In this document: positions 18,208 to 27,845 of the stretch, in pieces
Numbering within the stretch: the stretch's first letter is position 1
Layout: each line of letters opens with the position of its first letter
Assembly: GCF_006716645.1 (NCBI RefSeq)
Contig: NZ_VFPL01000001.1
Coordinates: 310,001-374,000 of the forward strand
Source: Arcticibacter tournemirensis
GTDB taxonomy: Bacteria; Bacteroidota; Bacteroidia; Sphingobacteriales; Sphingobacteriaceae
Reading direction: 5' to 3'
Length of the DNA: 64,000 nt
Position numbers and translations under genes: made by a program
Notes under the pieces: model-generated
What the model was told of the DNA's origin: nothing
The model's database searches: none
The model's input: only the letters and a program-made list of their open reading frames with translations

Positions 18208-18288
18208 AGCTTATGTAATGATGCAATTCATTAACTATTAACTCTGAATATTGTTTGAACAATACTAATATATTTAGCATTTTTGCGT

Positions 18289-19359
18289 ATGCCTTTTGAA
18301 AATAACGACGATTACTTTAAGGGAAGGGGAGCCCAGATAAATACCCATAATAAATTCCTTAAGAACAAATATGTTACTGAACATATAGAAGGTTTGGATG
18401 AAATACTTTATGAAAATATCGCTACACAGATTATCGAGGCTCATCCTAAATCAATTGTGAGCGTATCCGACAGTCCCGATATCTCATTTTCGTATTCAAT
18501 CAACCCCTACCAGGGGTGTGAACACGGCTGTCTATATTGTTATGCCCGCAATGCGCACGAATACCTCGGTTTCAGTGCAGGGCTCGATTTTGAAAGAAAG
18601 ATTGTGGTAAAGAAAAATGCTGCAGAATTACTTGAAAAGTTTCTCAACAAGCCCGGCTATAAACCTTTGCCTATAATGCTCTCAGGAAATACCGACTGCT
18701 ATCAACCTATTGAAAGAAAGCTTAAAATAACGCGCTCTTTGCTCGAAGTATTCCTTAAATATAAGCACCCCGTGAGCATTATCAGCAAAAACAACCTGAT
18801 TGTGAGAGATATTGACATCCTGAAAGAACTTGCAAAGCTCGATCTGGTACAGGTTAATGTAACTATTACTTCGTTGAATGAAAGCCTCAGGCAGAAACTT
18901 GAACCGCGCACAGTCACGGCAAAGACCAAGTTAATGGTGATAAACAAGCTAACATCGAATGGCATTCCCGCACGGGTAATGATGGGTCCTATAATACCGG
19001 GCCTGAATAGTGACGAGATCCCGGCCCTGATTAAAGCAGCGGCAGACCAGGGGGCTCTCGGTGCAATCTTTACCCTGATCAGGCTGAACGGCGCGATAGG
19101 AGAGATCTTCAGCGACTGGATTCACAAGGCATATCCTGACCGCGCAGAAAAAGTGCTGAACCTGATCGCATCATGTCATGGCGGAAAACTAAATGACAGC
19201 CGTTGGGGAAACAGGATGCGAGGCGATGGCAAAGTAGCCGAAAGTATTCATCAGTTATTTAAGATCTCTGTGAATCGCTTCCTTAAAGGACGATCAATGC
19301 CGGCTTTAAATTTAAATCATTTTACACCGGCTGCAGGAAAACAAGGGAAGCTCTTTTGA
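18289..19359 (+). CDS. PA0069-family radical SAM protein
   Basis: 356-residue radical SAM enzyme related to spore photoproduct lyase. The iron-sulfur cluster motif CEHGCLYCYAR has Cys77, Cys81 and Cys84, preceded by the family's INPYQG. The substrate is unknown. Start chosen as ATG 18289 (MPFENNDDYFKGRGA); a TTG two codons upstream is in frame. The radical SAM barrel covers about residues 70-280. Stand-alone gene followed by a bidirectional terminator. Confidence 0.88.
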   Translation: MPFENNDDYFKGRGAQINTHNKFLKNKYVTEHIEGLDEILYENIATQIIEAHPKSIVSVSDSPDISFSYSINPYQGCEHGCLYCYARNAHEYLGFSAGLDFERKIVVKKNAAELLEKFLNKPGYKPLPIMLSGNTDCYQPIERKLKITRSLLEVFLKYKHPVSIISKNNLIVRDIDILKELAKLDLVQVNVTITSLNESLRQKLEPRTVTAKTKLMVINKLTSNGIPARVMMGPIIPGLNSDEIPALIKAAADQGALGAIFTLIRLNGAIGEIFSDWIHKAYPDRAEKVLNLIASCHGGKLNDSRWGNRMRGDGKVAESIHQLFKISVNRFLKGRSMPALNLNHFTPAAGKQGKLF

Positions 19360-19384
19360 AGGCTAGATTACCCACTAAACAAGA

Positions 19385-19406
19385 AAAGCGCCATATCCGG
19401 CGCTTT
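19385..19406. terminator. Bidirectional terminator between convergent genes
   Basis: Perfect 8-bp stem AAAGCGCC / GGCGCTTT with a 6-nt loop, with A/T-rich flanks on both sides, between the stops of the radical SAM gene and the zinc-ribbon gene. Confidence 0.85.
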
Positions 19407-19432
19407 CTTAATTTTATGATAAGTACTGATAC

Positions 19433-20191
19433 TTAAAACTCATTTTCGCTAACTTCCTGGTGTTCGGCAGTAAGCGCCTCGTCAACAAGGATTCGTCCGC
19501 AATGCTCGCAAACTATAATTTTCTTGTGCTGGCGGATATCAAGCTGACGCTGAGGAGGAATCTGGTTAAAACATCCCGAGCACGAATCACGTTGGATAGT
19601 TACTACAGCAAGGCCGTTTTTAGCGTTATTACGCAAACGTTTATATGCAGTTAAAAGTCGTTCTTCAATCTGAACTTCGGCCTCTTTCGCTTTCGCTGAA
19701 AGGTCCTGCTCTTCTTTTTCAGTTTCAGAAGTAATATTATTCAGCTCAGCCCTTTTTATTTCAAGGTCTTTCTGCCGTTCTTCAAGATCTGCCTGTGCTT
19801 TCTCGTATACCTGAGTTTTATTGGTTATCTCAAATCCATATTCCCGGATCTTCTTCTCGCATACCTGAATTTCCAGTCCCTGAATCTCTATCTCTTTCGA
19901 AATAGCATCATACTCACGGTTATTCTTTACCTCGTTAAGCTGAGTCTCATATTTTTTAATATTCGACTGAGCATCCCTGATCATGTTTTTCCTGGTGACA
20001 ATAGAATCTTCCAGCTCATCAAGTTCCGCCTTAATTTTCTGTATGCGGGTTTCAAGGCCGGCTACTTCATCTTCCAGATCAGCTACTTCCATTGGAAGTT
20101 CACCCCTTACCTGCCTGATTTTATCAATTTTAGTATGGATGGTTTGCAGTTCGTATAAAGCCTTAAGCCTTTGTTCTACGGTTTGTTCCAT
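19433..20191 (-). CDS. Coiled-coil protein with C4 zinc ribbon (CdsZ-like)
   Basis: 252 residues: a long coiled coil (about 10-185) and then a zinc ribbon with CSGC (about 205) and CEHCGRIL (about 232), the zf-RING_7/C4-type pattern. Homologues are annotated as CdsZ-like regulatory proteins in chlamydiae, but the role here is unknown. The start codon overlaps the Nif3 stop by one base (TAATG), so the two are translationally coupled; the pairing of these families is common in Bacteroidota. Confidence 0.85.
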   Translation of the reverse strand: MEQTVEQRLKALYELQTIHTKIDKIRQVRGELPMEVADLEDEVAGLETRIQKIKAELDELEDSIVTRKNMIRDAQSNIKKYETQLNEVKNNREYDAISKEIEIQGLEIQVCEKKIREYGFEITNKTQVYEKAQADLEERQKDLEIKRAELNNITSETEKEEQDLSAKAKEAEVQIEERLLTAYKRLRNNAKNGLAVVTIQRDSCSGCFNQIPPQRQLDIRQHKKIIVCEHCGRILVDEALTAEHQEVSENEF

Positions 20192-21285
20192 TAAATTAAA
20201 TAATTTATTGGGTTTGTATGTATTGATGTTAAATGGAGTGCAAAGTTAGGAAATTTTTTTGTAATTATTTCAAATAACAATTCCTGTGTAAATTGCTCAC
20301 TTTCAAAATGTCCCACGTCCGAAATAATAATTTTCCCGTCGGCATCAAAAAACTCATGATACTTAAAATCAGCAGTAACAAAAACATCCGCTCCCGATGC
20401 AATTGCCCTCTGCAAAAGGAAGCTTCCTGAACCTCCGCAAACCGCCACTCTTCTTACCTTTTTACCCCGTAAAGCGGTATGGCGTACCACTTTCGCACTT
20501 AATCTTTCTTTAAGTAGTTGCAGAAAGGAAAGCTCATCCATCTCCTCCGACAGGTACCCAACCATTCCTGACCCGGTTTCAAAAGAATTAGTTAAAGGAT
20601 AAAGGTCGTAAGCTACTTCTTCGTAGGGGTGCGCCTGTAAAAGGGCAACGATCAGCTGCCGTTCGATTACTGCCGGATAGATGGTTTCAATCCTCACTTC
20701 AGCTTCCCGGTGCTGTACGCCTTTTTCACCAACAAACGGATTTGTATTTTCAGTGCCTTTAAACGTGCCGAATCCTTCAGTGTTATAACTGCATTCAGAA
20801 TAGTTGCCTATCGAACCAGCACCGGCTTCAAAAAGAGCGTTCCTCACTATGTCAGCGTGCGCGGAAGGGCAAAAAGTAACCAGCTTTTTTAACAGTCCTC
20901 CCTTCGGCGAAAGTATCGTAAAATCTTTGACGCCAAGCTTTTCACAGATTCTCGCGTTCACGCCGTTAAGAACGTTATCGAAGTTTGTATGAATAGCATA
21001 TAACGCGATATCGTGTTTTATAGCTTTCATCACCACCCGCTCCACATAAGTCCGCTTATTGAACTTCTTCAAGCCCTTAAAAACAATCGGATGATGAGAA
21101 ATAACCAGGTTACATCCTAAGCGTATAGCTTCGTCTAAAACAGGCTCCAGGCAGTCAAGCGAAATCAGGGCGCCGGTAACTTCCATATCCGGACTTCCTG
21201 TTATCAGACCCGAGTTATCATAGTCCTCCTGATAGGATAGGGGGGCTATCGTTTCTAAAAAAGAGCAGATTTGTTGTAACTTCAT
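20191..21285 (-). CDS. Nif3-like dinuclear metal centre protein
   Basis: 364-residue Nif3/YbgI-family protein (GTP cyclohydrolase 1 type 2 family). Metal-binding histidines are visible in ISHHPIVFKG (about 63-72), in IHTNFDN, and in DVGHFESE near the C terminus. A central insertion (about 125-230, with HPYEEVAYDLYPL) is the PII/CutA-like domain found in the long form. Its exact reaction is unsettled. It overlaps the upstream membrane-protein gene by 4 bp and the zinc-ribbon gene by 1 bp. Confidence 0.9.
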   Translation of the reverse strand: MKLQQICSFLETIAPLSYQEDYDNSGLITGSPDMEVTGALISLDCLEPVLDEAIRLGCNLVISHHPIVFKGLKKFNKRTYVERVVMKAIKHDIALYAIHTNFDNVLNGVNARICEKLGVKDFTILSPKGGLLKKLVTFCPSAHADIVRNALFEAGAGSIGNYSECSYNTEGFGTFKGTENTNPFVGEKGVQHREAEVRIETIYPAVIERQLIVALLQAHPYEEVAYDLYPLTNSFETGSGMVGYLSEEMDELSFLQLLKERLSAKVVRHTALRGKKVRRVAVCGGSGSFLLQRAIASGADVFVTADFKYHEFFDADGKIIISDVGHFESEQFTQELLFEIITKKFPNFALHLTSIHTNPINYLI

Positions 21286-21743
21286 GCCTCTTCTTCTCCT
21301 AAGCTATCCCGTTTAAGAATTGTTTTATACCAGTTTACTTTCATCCAGTACTGCACAAAGAAAATCAATTGCAGCAAGCCTATCACCCCCAATGCCCAGA
21401 ACCATTCTTTCGGAACTTCGATTACATAGGGCACAAGAGCCAGGCATGAAACAACCGAATAACCTATGCCCGAAAATAATCCCGGCTTATCCGTCACCTC
21501 ATAATCACGGCTTAAGAGTTCATCCTTTATTGAGGTTGCGAGGCCCAATACCACAAAAAAATTCCAGATAATATTGAATCCCGGAACAAATAACAGCCAA
21601 ACGGTCACAGGTTTGATCTTCCGGTTCTCCGGTTTAATCAGGATCAGGGTGTTGTAGAGCGTTAAGCAAAATAACGCTGTAAATACTAGTCCAATTATAG
21701 CCAGAAGGCCTAAACTTCCGGATGCAGCAAAATCTTGAGGCAT
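21282..21743 (-). CDS. Hypothetical four-helix membrane protein
   Basis: 153 residues with four strongly hydrophobic segments (about 12-32, 45-68, 92-110 and 115-135). I do not recognise the family. It overlaps the nif3 gene by 4 bp (ATGA), so it is probably co-translated with nif3 and the zinc-ribbon gene. Charged residues lie mainly in the loop around SIKDELLSRDYEVTDK. Confidence 0.7.
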   Translation of the reverse strand: MPQDFAASGSLGLLAIIGLVFTALFCLTLYNTLILIKPENRKIKPVTVWLLFVPGFNIIWNFFVVLGLATSIKDELLSRDYEVTDKPGLFSGIGYSVVSCLALVPYVIEVPKEWFWALGVIGLLQLIFFVQYWMKVNWYKTILKRDSLGEEEA

Positions 21744-21813
21744 ATCCTACAAAAATAGATATTAATTGCATCTGGAAGTTATCATCCTGAATATTTGTAC
21801 GATAAAGACAGCA

Positions 21814-22029
21814 TTATCTGAAAAGCCGGATAACAAGATTTATAATCAGGCTGATAATAATCATTGTTGTAAAAGGGAAATAAAATCTGAAGTTTTCCCT
21901 TTCAATCCTGAGATCGCCCGGAAGATTCCCTAGCCAGTGAAGTTTATCATGAAAGAAATAGACTGCCACACCCGCGAGTAAAATAAAAGCGCCGGCAACG
22001 ATCATCCATTTTCCTGCTTCACTGCCCAT
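21814..22029 (-). CDS. DUF2905 small membrane protein
   Basis: 71 residues with two membrane segments (about 5-25 and 50-69) separated by the family hallmark WLGNLPGDLRIERENFRFYFP, of which LPGDLRIE is the core. Function unknown. Six bases separate it from the upstream TM2 protein, so it is the tail of a row of four small membrane protein genes. Confidence 0.88.
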   Translation of the reverse strand: MGSEAGKWMIVAGAFILLAGVAVYFFHDKLHWLGNLPGDLRIERENFRFYFPFTTMIIISLIINLVIRLFR

Positions 22030-22035
22030 AATAAA

Positions 22036-22392
22036 TTACATCATCTTCACCATCTGAGCGCATTCAATTGCTGCATCCTGATTAAACTCCTGGGCAAGAC
22101 TTCTGTGATTTATAGCGTCAACAATAGTACCAATAAAACATAAGCCGCCCGTAAGAAAATACAGTATTCCCATACCGATCTGCCTGGTGATGAACCTTTG
22201 TATACCCGCCACTCCAAGAAATCCAATAAGGGTAAAAACTAAAATATCATTCGGACTGCGACGTTTGCCCGAATAAAACATGATAAATCTTTGCGCCTGC
22301 TCAGGCGTCATACCGTTCATAATCTGTTGCAGAAAGCTGAACTCCTCAGGGGTTACACCTTTAAGGTTGTAGAGTAAATTTTGATAGTCCAT
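22036..22392 (-). CDS. TM2 domain-containing protein
   Basis: 118 residues. The N-terminal half is soluble and helical; the C-terminal half (about 50-105) is a TM2 domain with two membrane helices around GVAGIQRFITRQIGMGILYF and a short polar turn. Function unknown. Its start codon shares one base with the stop of the DUF2752 gene, indicating coupling. Confidence 0.82.
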   Translation of the reverse strand: MDYQNLLYNLKGVTPEEFSFLQQIMNGMTPEQAQRFIMFYSGKRRSPNDILVFTLIGFLGVAGIQRFITRQIGMGILYFLTGGLCFIGTIVDAINHRSLAQEFNQDAAIECAQMVKMM

Positions 22393-22685
22393 TATGTTGG
22401 TTTATGCCCGAAATATACCAAACATTTTTTAGACAATTGCCAAATCCTGTGCAATAAAAATAGAGTGGCCGGAACCCCAAACCAATGATACTCAAAAGAA
22501 AGCCCAAAGTTTCCATGAAGGATACAGGCTATAGAACGTCCCAAGCCACAACCTGGACACCAGCTAAAACCAAGGTTGGCTAACGGACATAATGTATAAT
22601 GATGGCTGGCGGGGTTTACAAAAGCAAGTGCAATTAGAGCAAAAACCCATACAGATAACTCAAATAAATAATTTACTGGCTTCAA
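22392..22685 (-). CDS. DUF2752 membrane protein
   Basis: 97 residues with the DUF2752 signature CPLANLGFSWCPGCGLGRS (about 34-52), which contains three cysteines, between hydrophobic segments. The start appears to be TTG, directly after the DUF4199 stop. Role unknown. Confidence 0.82.
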   Translation of the reverse strand: MKPVNYLFELSVWVFALIALAFVNPASHHYTLCPLANLGFSWCPGCGLGRSIACILHGNFGLSFEYHWFGVPATLFLLHRIWQLSKKCLVYFGHKPT

Positions 22686-23099
22686 CTACAGGTTCCTTTG
22701 TTTATTCATCAAAAGTAACGAAATCGCCAAAGTAAATAAAACACCTACGACACCTGCACCTCCTATACGTCCCATAACATCCATCTTTAGCGACTGAGCC
22801 ACATATTGAATATAAACAGTAGCAAAGAATGCCGCAATAATTCCACCTACCACCATAATCTTAAATCCTTCGAAAATACCTTCAAAAAATTCCATCCTGC
22901 CGCCGTTATAATTATCCCTGAAGCTCTTTATTCCGAAATACAGTCCCACAAAAGGTATAATAATGGACAAATATTCCAGCCACGAAAATCCATCAGAGTT
23001 TGGATAGGCATTTTCATATGCACCGGCAAGATGCAGAATCAGTATCCATATACCGCTTAAAATTCCGATAACAGCCCCGTATTTAATAGCATTTTTCAT
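22686..23099 (-). CDS. DUF4199 membrane protein
   Basis: 137 residues with four membrane segments (about 5-25, 38-58, 75-97 and 110-130). The arrangement and the GIKSFRDNYNGGRMEFFEGI stretch fit the DUF4199 family of Bacteroidota. First gene of the four-gene membrane-protein row, divergent from mfd across a 269-bp gap. Confidence 0.8.
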   Translation of the reverse strand: MKNAIKYGAVIGILSGIWILILHLAGAYENAYPNSDGFSWLEYLSIIIPFVGLYFGIKSFRDNYNGGRMEFFEGIFEGFKIMVVGGIIAAFFATVYIQYVAQSLKMDVMGRIGGAGVVGVLFTLAISLLLMNKQRNL

Positions 23100-23325
23100 A
23101 TTTAAAAGGTCTAAATGTAATGTGCTTTTAACATCTGTAACGGGCTATTTGTTCCTTAACCGGTGAAATTTTCTTATATTTAAGTTAAATGACCGTTATC
23201 GCCGGCAGCAACATTCAAGGGTCCATGATAAACGTATAAAATCAGGAAACAAAAACAGAAGCCGCGCATTTCTATAATACATGCCGTTTTACCAGCGTTA
23301 AAATTAAGCTGCGGCACATGGATAA

Positions 23326-23352
23326 TTGCTGACGGCAAAAAATTTATATTTG
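23326..23352 (+). promoter_or_regulatory. Bacteroidota-type promoter of mfd
   Basis: TTG at 23326-23328 and an exact TAnnTTTG box (TATATTTG, 23345-23352) spaced 16 bp apart, just upstream of the GTG start of mfd. The leader would be very short. Confidence 0.6.
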
Positions 23353-23368
23353 CGGCTGATTTTAGAAA

Positions 23369-26300
23369 GTGAACGTACGGGAAATATTAGATCTGTATAA
23401 AAAAGATTCCAGGATTGAAAAACTAGCGGCAGTTTTAAATTCGGGAAAGAATCCGCGGATTCATTTAAAAGGGCTCATCGGATCCAGCGATGCTATGGTT
23501 GCTACTGCCTTTTACTTTTTGCAGCACCGGAACATGGTATTTATAATGCCCGACCGCGAAGAAGCAGCTTATTTTCAAAGCGACCTTGAAAACCTTTTTG
23601 AAAAAGAAATATTACTCTTCCCTTCCTCATACCGCAAACCATTCGATTTTACGCAACCGGATAGTGTGAATGTTCTGCAGAGGGCAGAGGTGTTAAATGA
23701 GCTCATCCACGCCACAGAATTCGGAAAGCTGATCGTAACTTACCCCGAGGCGCTGGCAGAAAGAGTAATTAACCGGGTCTCTCTTGAGAAAAACACGCTC
23801 GAAATTGCCACGGGCAATAAGCTGAGCATCGATTTTATAAATGAATTCTTAATAGAGTACGATTTTGACAGGGTTGATTTCGTTTACGAGCCAGGTCAGT
23901 TTTCTATCAGGGGAGGCATTGTCGATATTTTCTCTTTTTCGCACGACCTTCCGTACCGGGTTGAATTCTTTGGCGATTTTATTGAAAGTATCCGTACTTT
24001 TCAAATCGAAGATCAGCTTTCACAGGAACAGGTAAAAAGTATCACCATTGTTCCTAATGTACAATCGAAATTTCTTACCGATCATAATATCTCTTTGCTG
24101 GAGTATATAGATGCCGATACCTCCATCTGGTTTAAAGATGTACAGTTCACCCTCGATATCCTCAGCACAGGTTACAAAAAAGCGGTAGAGTTATGGAAAG
24201 CGTTATCGGCAGCAGATAAAAACAAAAACCCTGATTGGATAGATCCTAAATTCAACTTCACCGATGAGAAGCTGCTGGCAGATCAACTTAAAGACTTCCC
24301 GGTAACCGAATTTGGCAAGCAGTTTTTCTATCAGCCTACCGAGGTTATTGAATTTGAAACCAAGCCGCAGCCCTCTTTTAATAAAGATTTCAATCTCCTG
24401 ATTCATAACATCCATCAGAATGAATCAGAGAAAATAAGCAATTTTATCTTTACCGATTCGGCCAAACAGGTAGAACGCTTATATACTATTTTCGCCGATA
24501 TCGATAAAACGGTAAAGTTTACCCCGGTTAATATCTCCCTTCGGGAGGGATTTCTAGACTATAGCTTAAAGATCGCCTGTTATACCGATCACCAGATTTT
24601 CGATCGCTATTACAAATACAAACTCAAAAAAGGATATGCCCGCTCGCAAGCTATTACCCTGAAAGAACTCAGAGAGCTAAAGCCGGGCGACTATATCACC
24701 CATATTGATCATGGTATCGGTAAATACGCCGGACTTGAAAAAGTGGAGGTGAATGGCAAAACCCAGGAAATGATCCGCCTGATCTACGCCGACAATGACC
24801 TTCTTTATGTGAATATTAACTCCTTAAACCGCATTTCTAAATATTCAGGTAAAGAAGGAATGGTTCCCAGGATGAATAAGTTAGGGACAGACACCTGGGA
24901 GAAGCTCAAAAAAACGACAAAAAAAAAAGTAAAGGACATCGCCCGGGACCTGATTAAGATTTACGCCTTGCGTAAAGCACAGAACGGAACCGCGTTCCTT
25001 CCTGATACTTATCTCCAGACTGAGCTTGAAGCATCTTTCATTTATGAAGACACGCCCGACCAGGAAAAGGCCACGGCCGACGTAAAGAAAGATATGGAAT
25101 CGCCCCATCCTATGGACCGTCTGGTATGCGGCGACGTGGGCTTTGGAAAGACTGAAATTGCCGTGAGGGCCGCTTTTAAGGCTGTAGCCGACAGCAAACA
25201 GGTAGCAGTGCTTGTTCCTACTACTATTCTTGCCCTGCAGCATTATAAAACCTTTAAATCGCGTTTGAAGGATTTTCCCTGTAACATAGATTATGTAAAT
25301 CGTTTTAAGTCTAGCAAGCAAATTAAGGATACACTAAACAGCCTACAGGAAGGAAAGGTCGATATTATCATAGGTACCCACCGCCTCGTAAGTAAAGACG
25401 TAAAGTTCAAAGACCTCGGCCTTCTTATAATCGATGAGGAACAGAAATTCGGAGTCGGTGTAAAAGAAAAACTCAAGCAGCTGCGAGCCAATGTAGATTC
25501 GCTGACTTTGACGGCCACACCTATACCACGCACATTGCATTTTTCGCTGATGGGAGCGAGGGACCTCTCTATTATAGCCACCCCTCCGCCAAACAGACAG
25601 CCGGTAGTTACAGAATTGCATGTCTTTAACGAAAAACTCATCAAGGAAGCTGTCGAATTTGAAGTCGACCGGGGAGGGCAGGTATTTTTTATTCACAACC
25701 GGGTACAGGATCTTCCTCAGCTAGGGGGATTAATTAAAAAACTGGTACCAAAAGCGCACATAGGTATAGCGCACGGACAGTTGGAAGGAGAGCAGCTGGA
25801 GGATGTTATGCTGAAATTTATAAACGGCGAGTACGATGTGCTGGTGGCCACCACAATTATTGAAGCCGGTCTGGATATTCCAAATGCCAACACTATCCTC
25901 ATTAACCATGCCCACATGTTTGGACTAAGCGATCTTCACCAGATGCGTGGCAGGGTTGGCCGTTCCAATAAAAAAGCGTTCTGCTACCTGTTAAGTCCTC
26001 CGCTTTCAACCTTAACACCCGAAGCAAGAAAACGCCTCAGTGCAGTCGAAGAATTCTCCGACCTTGGAAGCGGTTTCAATATTGCTATGCGTGATTTGGA
26101 CATTAGAGGCAGCGGAAACCTCCTCGGTGCAGAACAGAGTGGATTTATTGCCGAGATTGGGTTCGAAATGTATCATAAAATCCTCGACGAAGCCATCCAG
26201 GAGCTGAAGGACGACGAGTTTAAGGACCTTTTCAAGGACGAAAAGCCCCGTCCTGTTATTTCTTTCACTCAAATAGATACCGATCTGGAAGTGTTGATAC

Positions 26301-26716
26301 CAGATAGTTATGTAACCAACATTACAGAACGATATAACCTCTACACAGAGATTTCCAAGCTCGAAAACGAAGAACAACTTGAAGCGTTTACCCAGAACTT
26401 AGCCGACCGTTTCGGTCCCGTACCAAAGCAGGTGAGGGAGTTATTAAATACTTTAAAGCTGCAATGGCTCGGTAAGGAAATCGGTTTTGAGAAAGTGTCT
26501 TTCAAAAAGCATACTCTGAAAGGTTATTTCGTGTCCGACCAGCAGTCGCCCTACTTCGAAAGCAACCAGTTCGGCAACGTTCTTCAGTTCGTAAAAGCAA
26601 ATGAACGCCGCTGTAACCTCAAAGAAGTAAAGAAAACCTTAAGAATTGCCGTAGAGAACGTCAAAGACCTGAACGACGCAATAGAAGTGCTGGAACAGAT
26701 GTACTATGGGGCTTAG
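23369..26716 (+). CDS. mfd: Transcription-repair coupling factor
   Basis: DNA translocase that removes RNA polymerase stalled at lesions and recruits UvrA. 1115 residues, normal length. Domains in order: UvrB-like N-terminal module (about 1-330), CarD-like RNA-polymerase-binding domain (about 430-500, GDYITHIDHGIGKYAGLE), superfamily 2 helicase with Walker A CGDVGFGKTE (about 585) and Walker B DEEQKFG (about 690), TRG-type motif with RGRVGRSNKKAFCYLL (about 860), and the C-terminal TRCF domain (about 960-1090). The start is GTG at 23369. Confidence 0.97.
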   Translation: MNVREILDLYKKDSRIEKLAAVLNSGKNPRIHLKGLIGSSDAMVATAFYFLQHRNMVFIMPDREEAAYFQSDLENLFEKEILLFPSSYRKPFDFTQPDSVNVLQRAEVLNELIHATEFGKLIVTYPEALAERVINRVSLEKNTLEIATGNKLSIDFINEFLIEYDFDRVDFVYEPGQFSIRGGIVDIFSFSHDLPYRVEFFGDFIESIRTFQIEDQLSQEQVKSITIVPNVQSKFLTDHNISLLEYIDADTSIWFKDVQFTLDILSTGYKKAVELWKALSAADKNKNPDWIDPKFNFTDEKLLADQLKDFPVTEFGKQFFYQPTEVIEFETKPQPSFNKDFNLLIHNIHQNESEKISNFIFTDSAKQVERLYTIFADIDKTVKFTPVNISLREGFLDYSLKIACYTDHQIFDRYYKYKLKKGYARSQAITLKELRELKPGDYITHIDHGIGKYAGLEKVEVNGKTQEMIRLIYADNDLLYVNINSLNRISKYSGKEGMVPRMNKLGTDTWEKLKKTTKKKVKDIARDLIKIYALRKAQNGTAFLPDTYLQTELEASFIYEDTPDQEKATADVKKDMESPHPMDRLVCGDVGFGKTEIAVRAAFKAVADSKQVAVLVPTTILALQHYKTFKSRLKDFPCNIDYVNRFKSSKQIKDTLNSLQEGKVDIIIGTHRLVSKDVKFKDLGLLIIDEEQKFGVGVKEKLKQLRANVDSLTLTATPIPRTLHFSLMGARDLSIIATPPPNRQPVVTELHVFNEKLIKEAVEFEVDRGGQVFFIHNRVQDLPQLGGLIKKLVPKAHIGIAHGQLEGEQLEDVMLKFINGEYDVLVATTIIEAGLDIPNANTILINHAHMFGLSDLHQMRGRVGRSNKKAFCYLLSPPLSTLTPEARKRLSAVEEFSDLGSGFNIAMRDLDIRGSGNLLGAEQSGFIAEIGFEMYHKILDEAIQELKDDEFKDLFKDEKPRPVISFTQIDTDLEVLIPDSYVTNITERYNLYTEISKLENEEQLEAFTQNLADRFGPVPKQVRELLNTLKLQWLGKEIGFEKVSFKKHTLKGYFVSDQQSPYFESNQFGNVLQFVKANERRCNLKEVKKTLRIAVENVKDLNDAIEVLEQMYYGA

Positions 26717-26724
26717 ACGTCGCG

Positions 26725-26789
26725 TAGTATCAAGATATTAGTATCAGGTATCAAGACGAGCGTTTATCCTGATACTAGCATCTTGATAC
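26725..26789. terminator. Long hairpin made of GATAC-type repeats between mfd and the TonB gene
   Basis: The 23 bases at 26725-26747 pair with 26767-26789 with only two mismatches. The arms are built from TATCAAG / CTTGATA words like the tandem array at 15056-15117. Further copies run to 26824. It sits between two convergent genes, where a bidirectional terminator is expected, though there is no classic T run. Confidence 0.55.
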
Positions 26790-26830
26790 TAAGATCTTGA
26801 TACTCGATACTACTATCTTGATACTAATAA

Positions 26831-27835
26831 TCATTCCAGCTGAAAAGTCACCGGCAGAATGCAGTAAGTTCTAACCGCACTTCCTTTGATCATTCCGGGC
26901 TTCCACTTTGGAGAACTTCTTAAAACCCGGATAGCTTCTTCATCACATCCGCTGCCGATACCCTGCTTCACCTTAATATCATTTATAGATCCGTCTTTCT
27001 CAACAATAAATGAGAGGTAAACCTTCCCTTGGATATTATTCTGGCGGGCTGCAGCCGGGTACTTAATATTATTGGAAATATATTTATTCAATTCGCGCTG
27101 GCCTCCGTTAAACTCGGGAGCGGATTCAACAAGATTCATATCGTATACCTTCGAATCGGCATCCTGAGACACAACAGCTGGAGAAGCCTCTATCAGTTCT
27201 GTATTCAATAAAGCCGAATCAGGTGCTACTTTATTAGCCACCTCATTACGAACCTCTATATCTCGCAAAGATTCTATTTTTCCTTCCTCATCAATGATCA
27301 TTTCATATTTAATATCTGCCGAGTACTGTTCCCTGACAGAGGGTTTGAAATAGGATTCTTTCGTCCAGTAGCTCGCGATAATTTTCGAATCTTTTCTTTC
27401 AAAATCCAGGGAAGATACAACCCAGTTGCGACTGAAATTATGCATATCAGCCAGTCGTTTCCAGTATATATCTTTTAAACGCTGGTAATTAAGATTGTGA
27501 TAATTGTAGAAAGTGACCGTAATTTTCGCAAAATAGCTTGGTGGATCAAAATACCCCTTACGCTGATCATAGTAGAAGGCTTCAATAAACTTAACCAGAG
27601 AGGCCCTGACCTCCTCGTCACTCATCGACTCGCTCTTGTTAAGAATAGATGAGTTTCCCTCGTCTAAAACCTTTTCGGGCACTTCATCCTTTCTGAATAT
27701 TTTCCAGGGGTCGTCTACAAAGAGAGTCAGATATCCCATTATCAGGATCAACAATCCCAATCCAATGCCCATATATAACAGTGAACGGTCCTTGTATACC
27801 GGTACTTCTTCTTCAGGTTTTTCAGTTTCTTCCAT
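26831..27835 (-). CDS. TonB-like energy transducer protein
   Basis: 334 residues: a short cytoplasmic N terminus, one membrane anchor (about 17-38, LLYMGIGLGLLILIMGYLTLF), a periplasmic region, and a C-terminal TonB domain (about 245-334) with YPAAARQNNIQGKVYLSF and the closing PVTFQLE. It may transfer proton-motive energy to an outer membrane receptor, but the middle (about 65-200) resembles a stand-alone folded domain, so it could serve another purpose. Adjacent to cdsA in the same direction (10-bp gap). No exbB/exbD nearby. Confidence 0.8.
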   Translation of the reverse strand: MEETEKPEEEVPVYKDRSLLYMGIGLGLLILIMGYLTLFVDDPWKIFRKDEVPEKVLDEGNSSILNKSESMSDEEVRASLVKFIEAFYYDQRKGYFDPPSYFAKITVTFYNYHNLNYQRLKDIYWKRLADMHNFSRNWVVSSLDFERKDSKIIASYWTKESYFKPSVREQYSADIKYEMIIDEEGKIESLRDIEVRNEVANKVAPDSALLNTELIEASPAVVSQDADSKVYDMNLVESAPEFNGGQRELNKYISNNIKYPAAARQNNIQGKVYLSFIVEKDGSINDIKVKQGIGSGCDEEAIRVLRSSPKWKPGMIKGSAVRTYCILPVTFQLE

Positions 27836-27845
27836 TTCCTATGCG

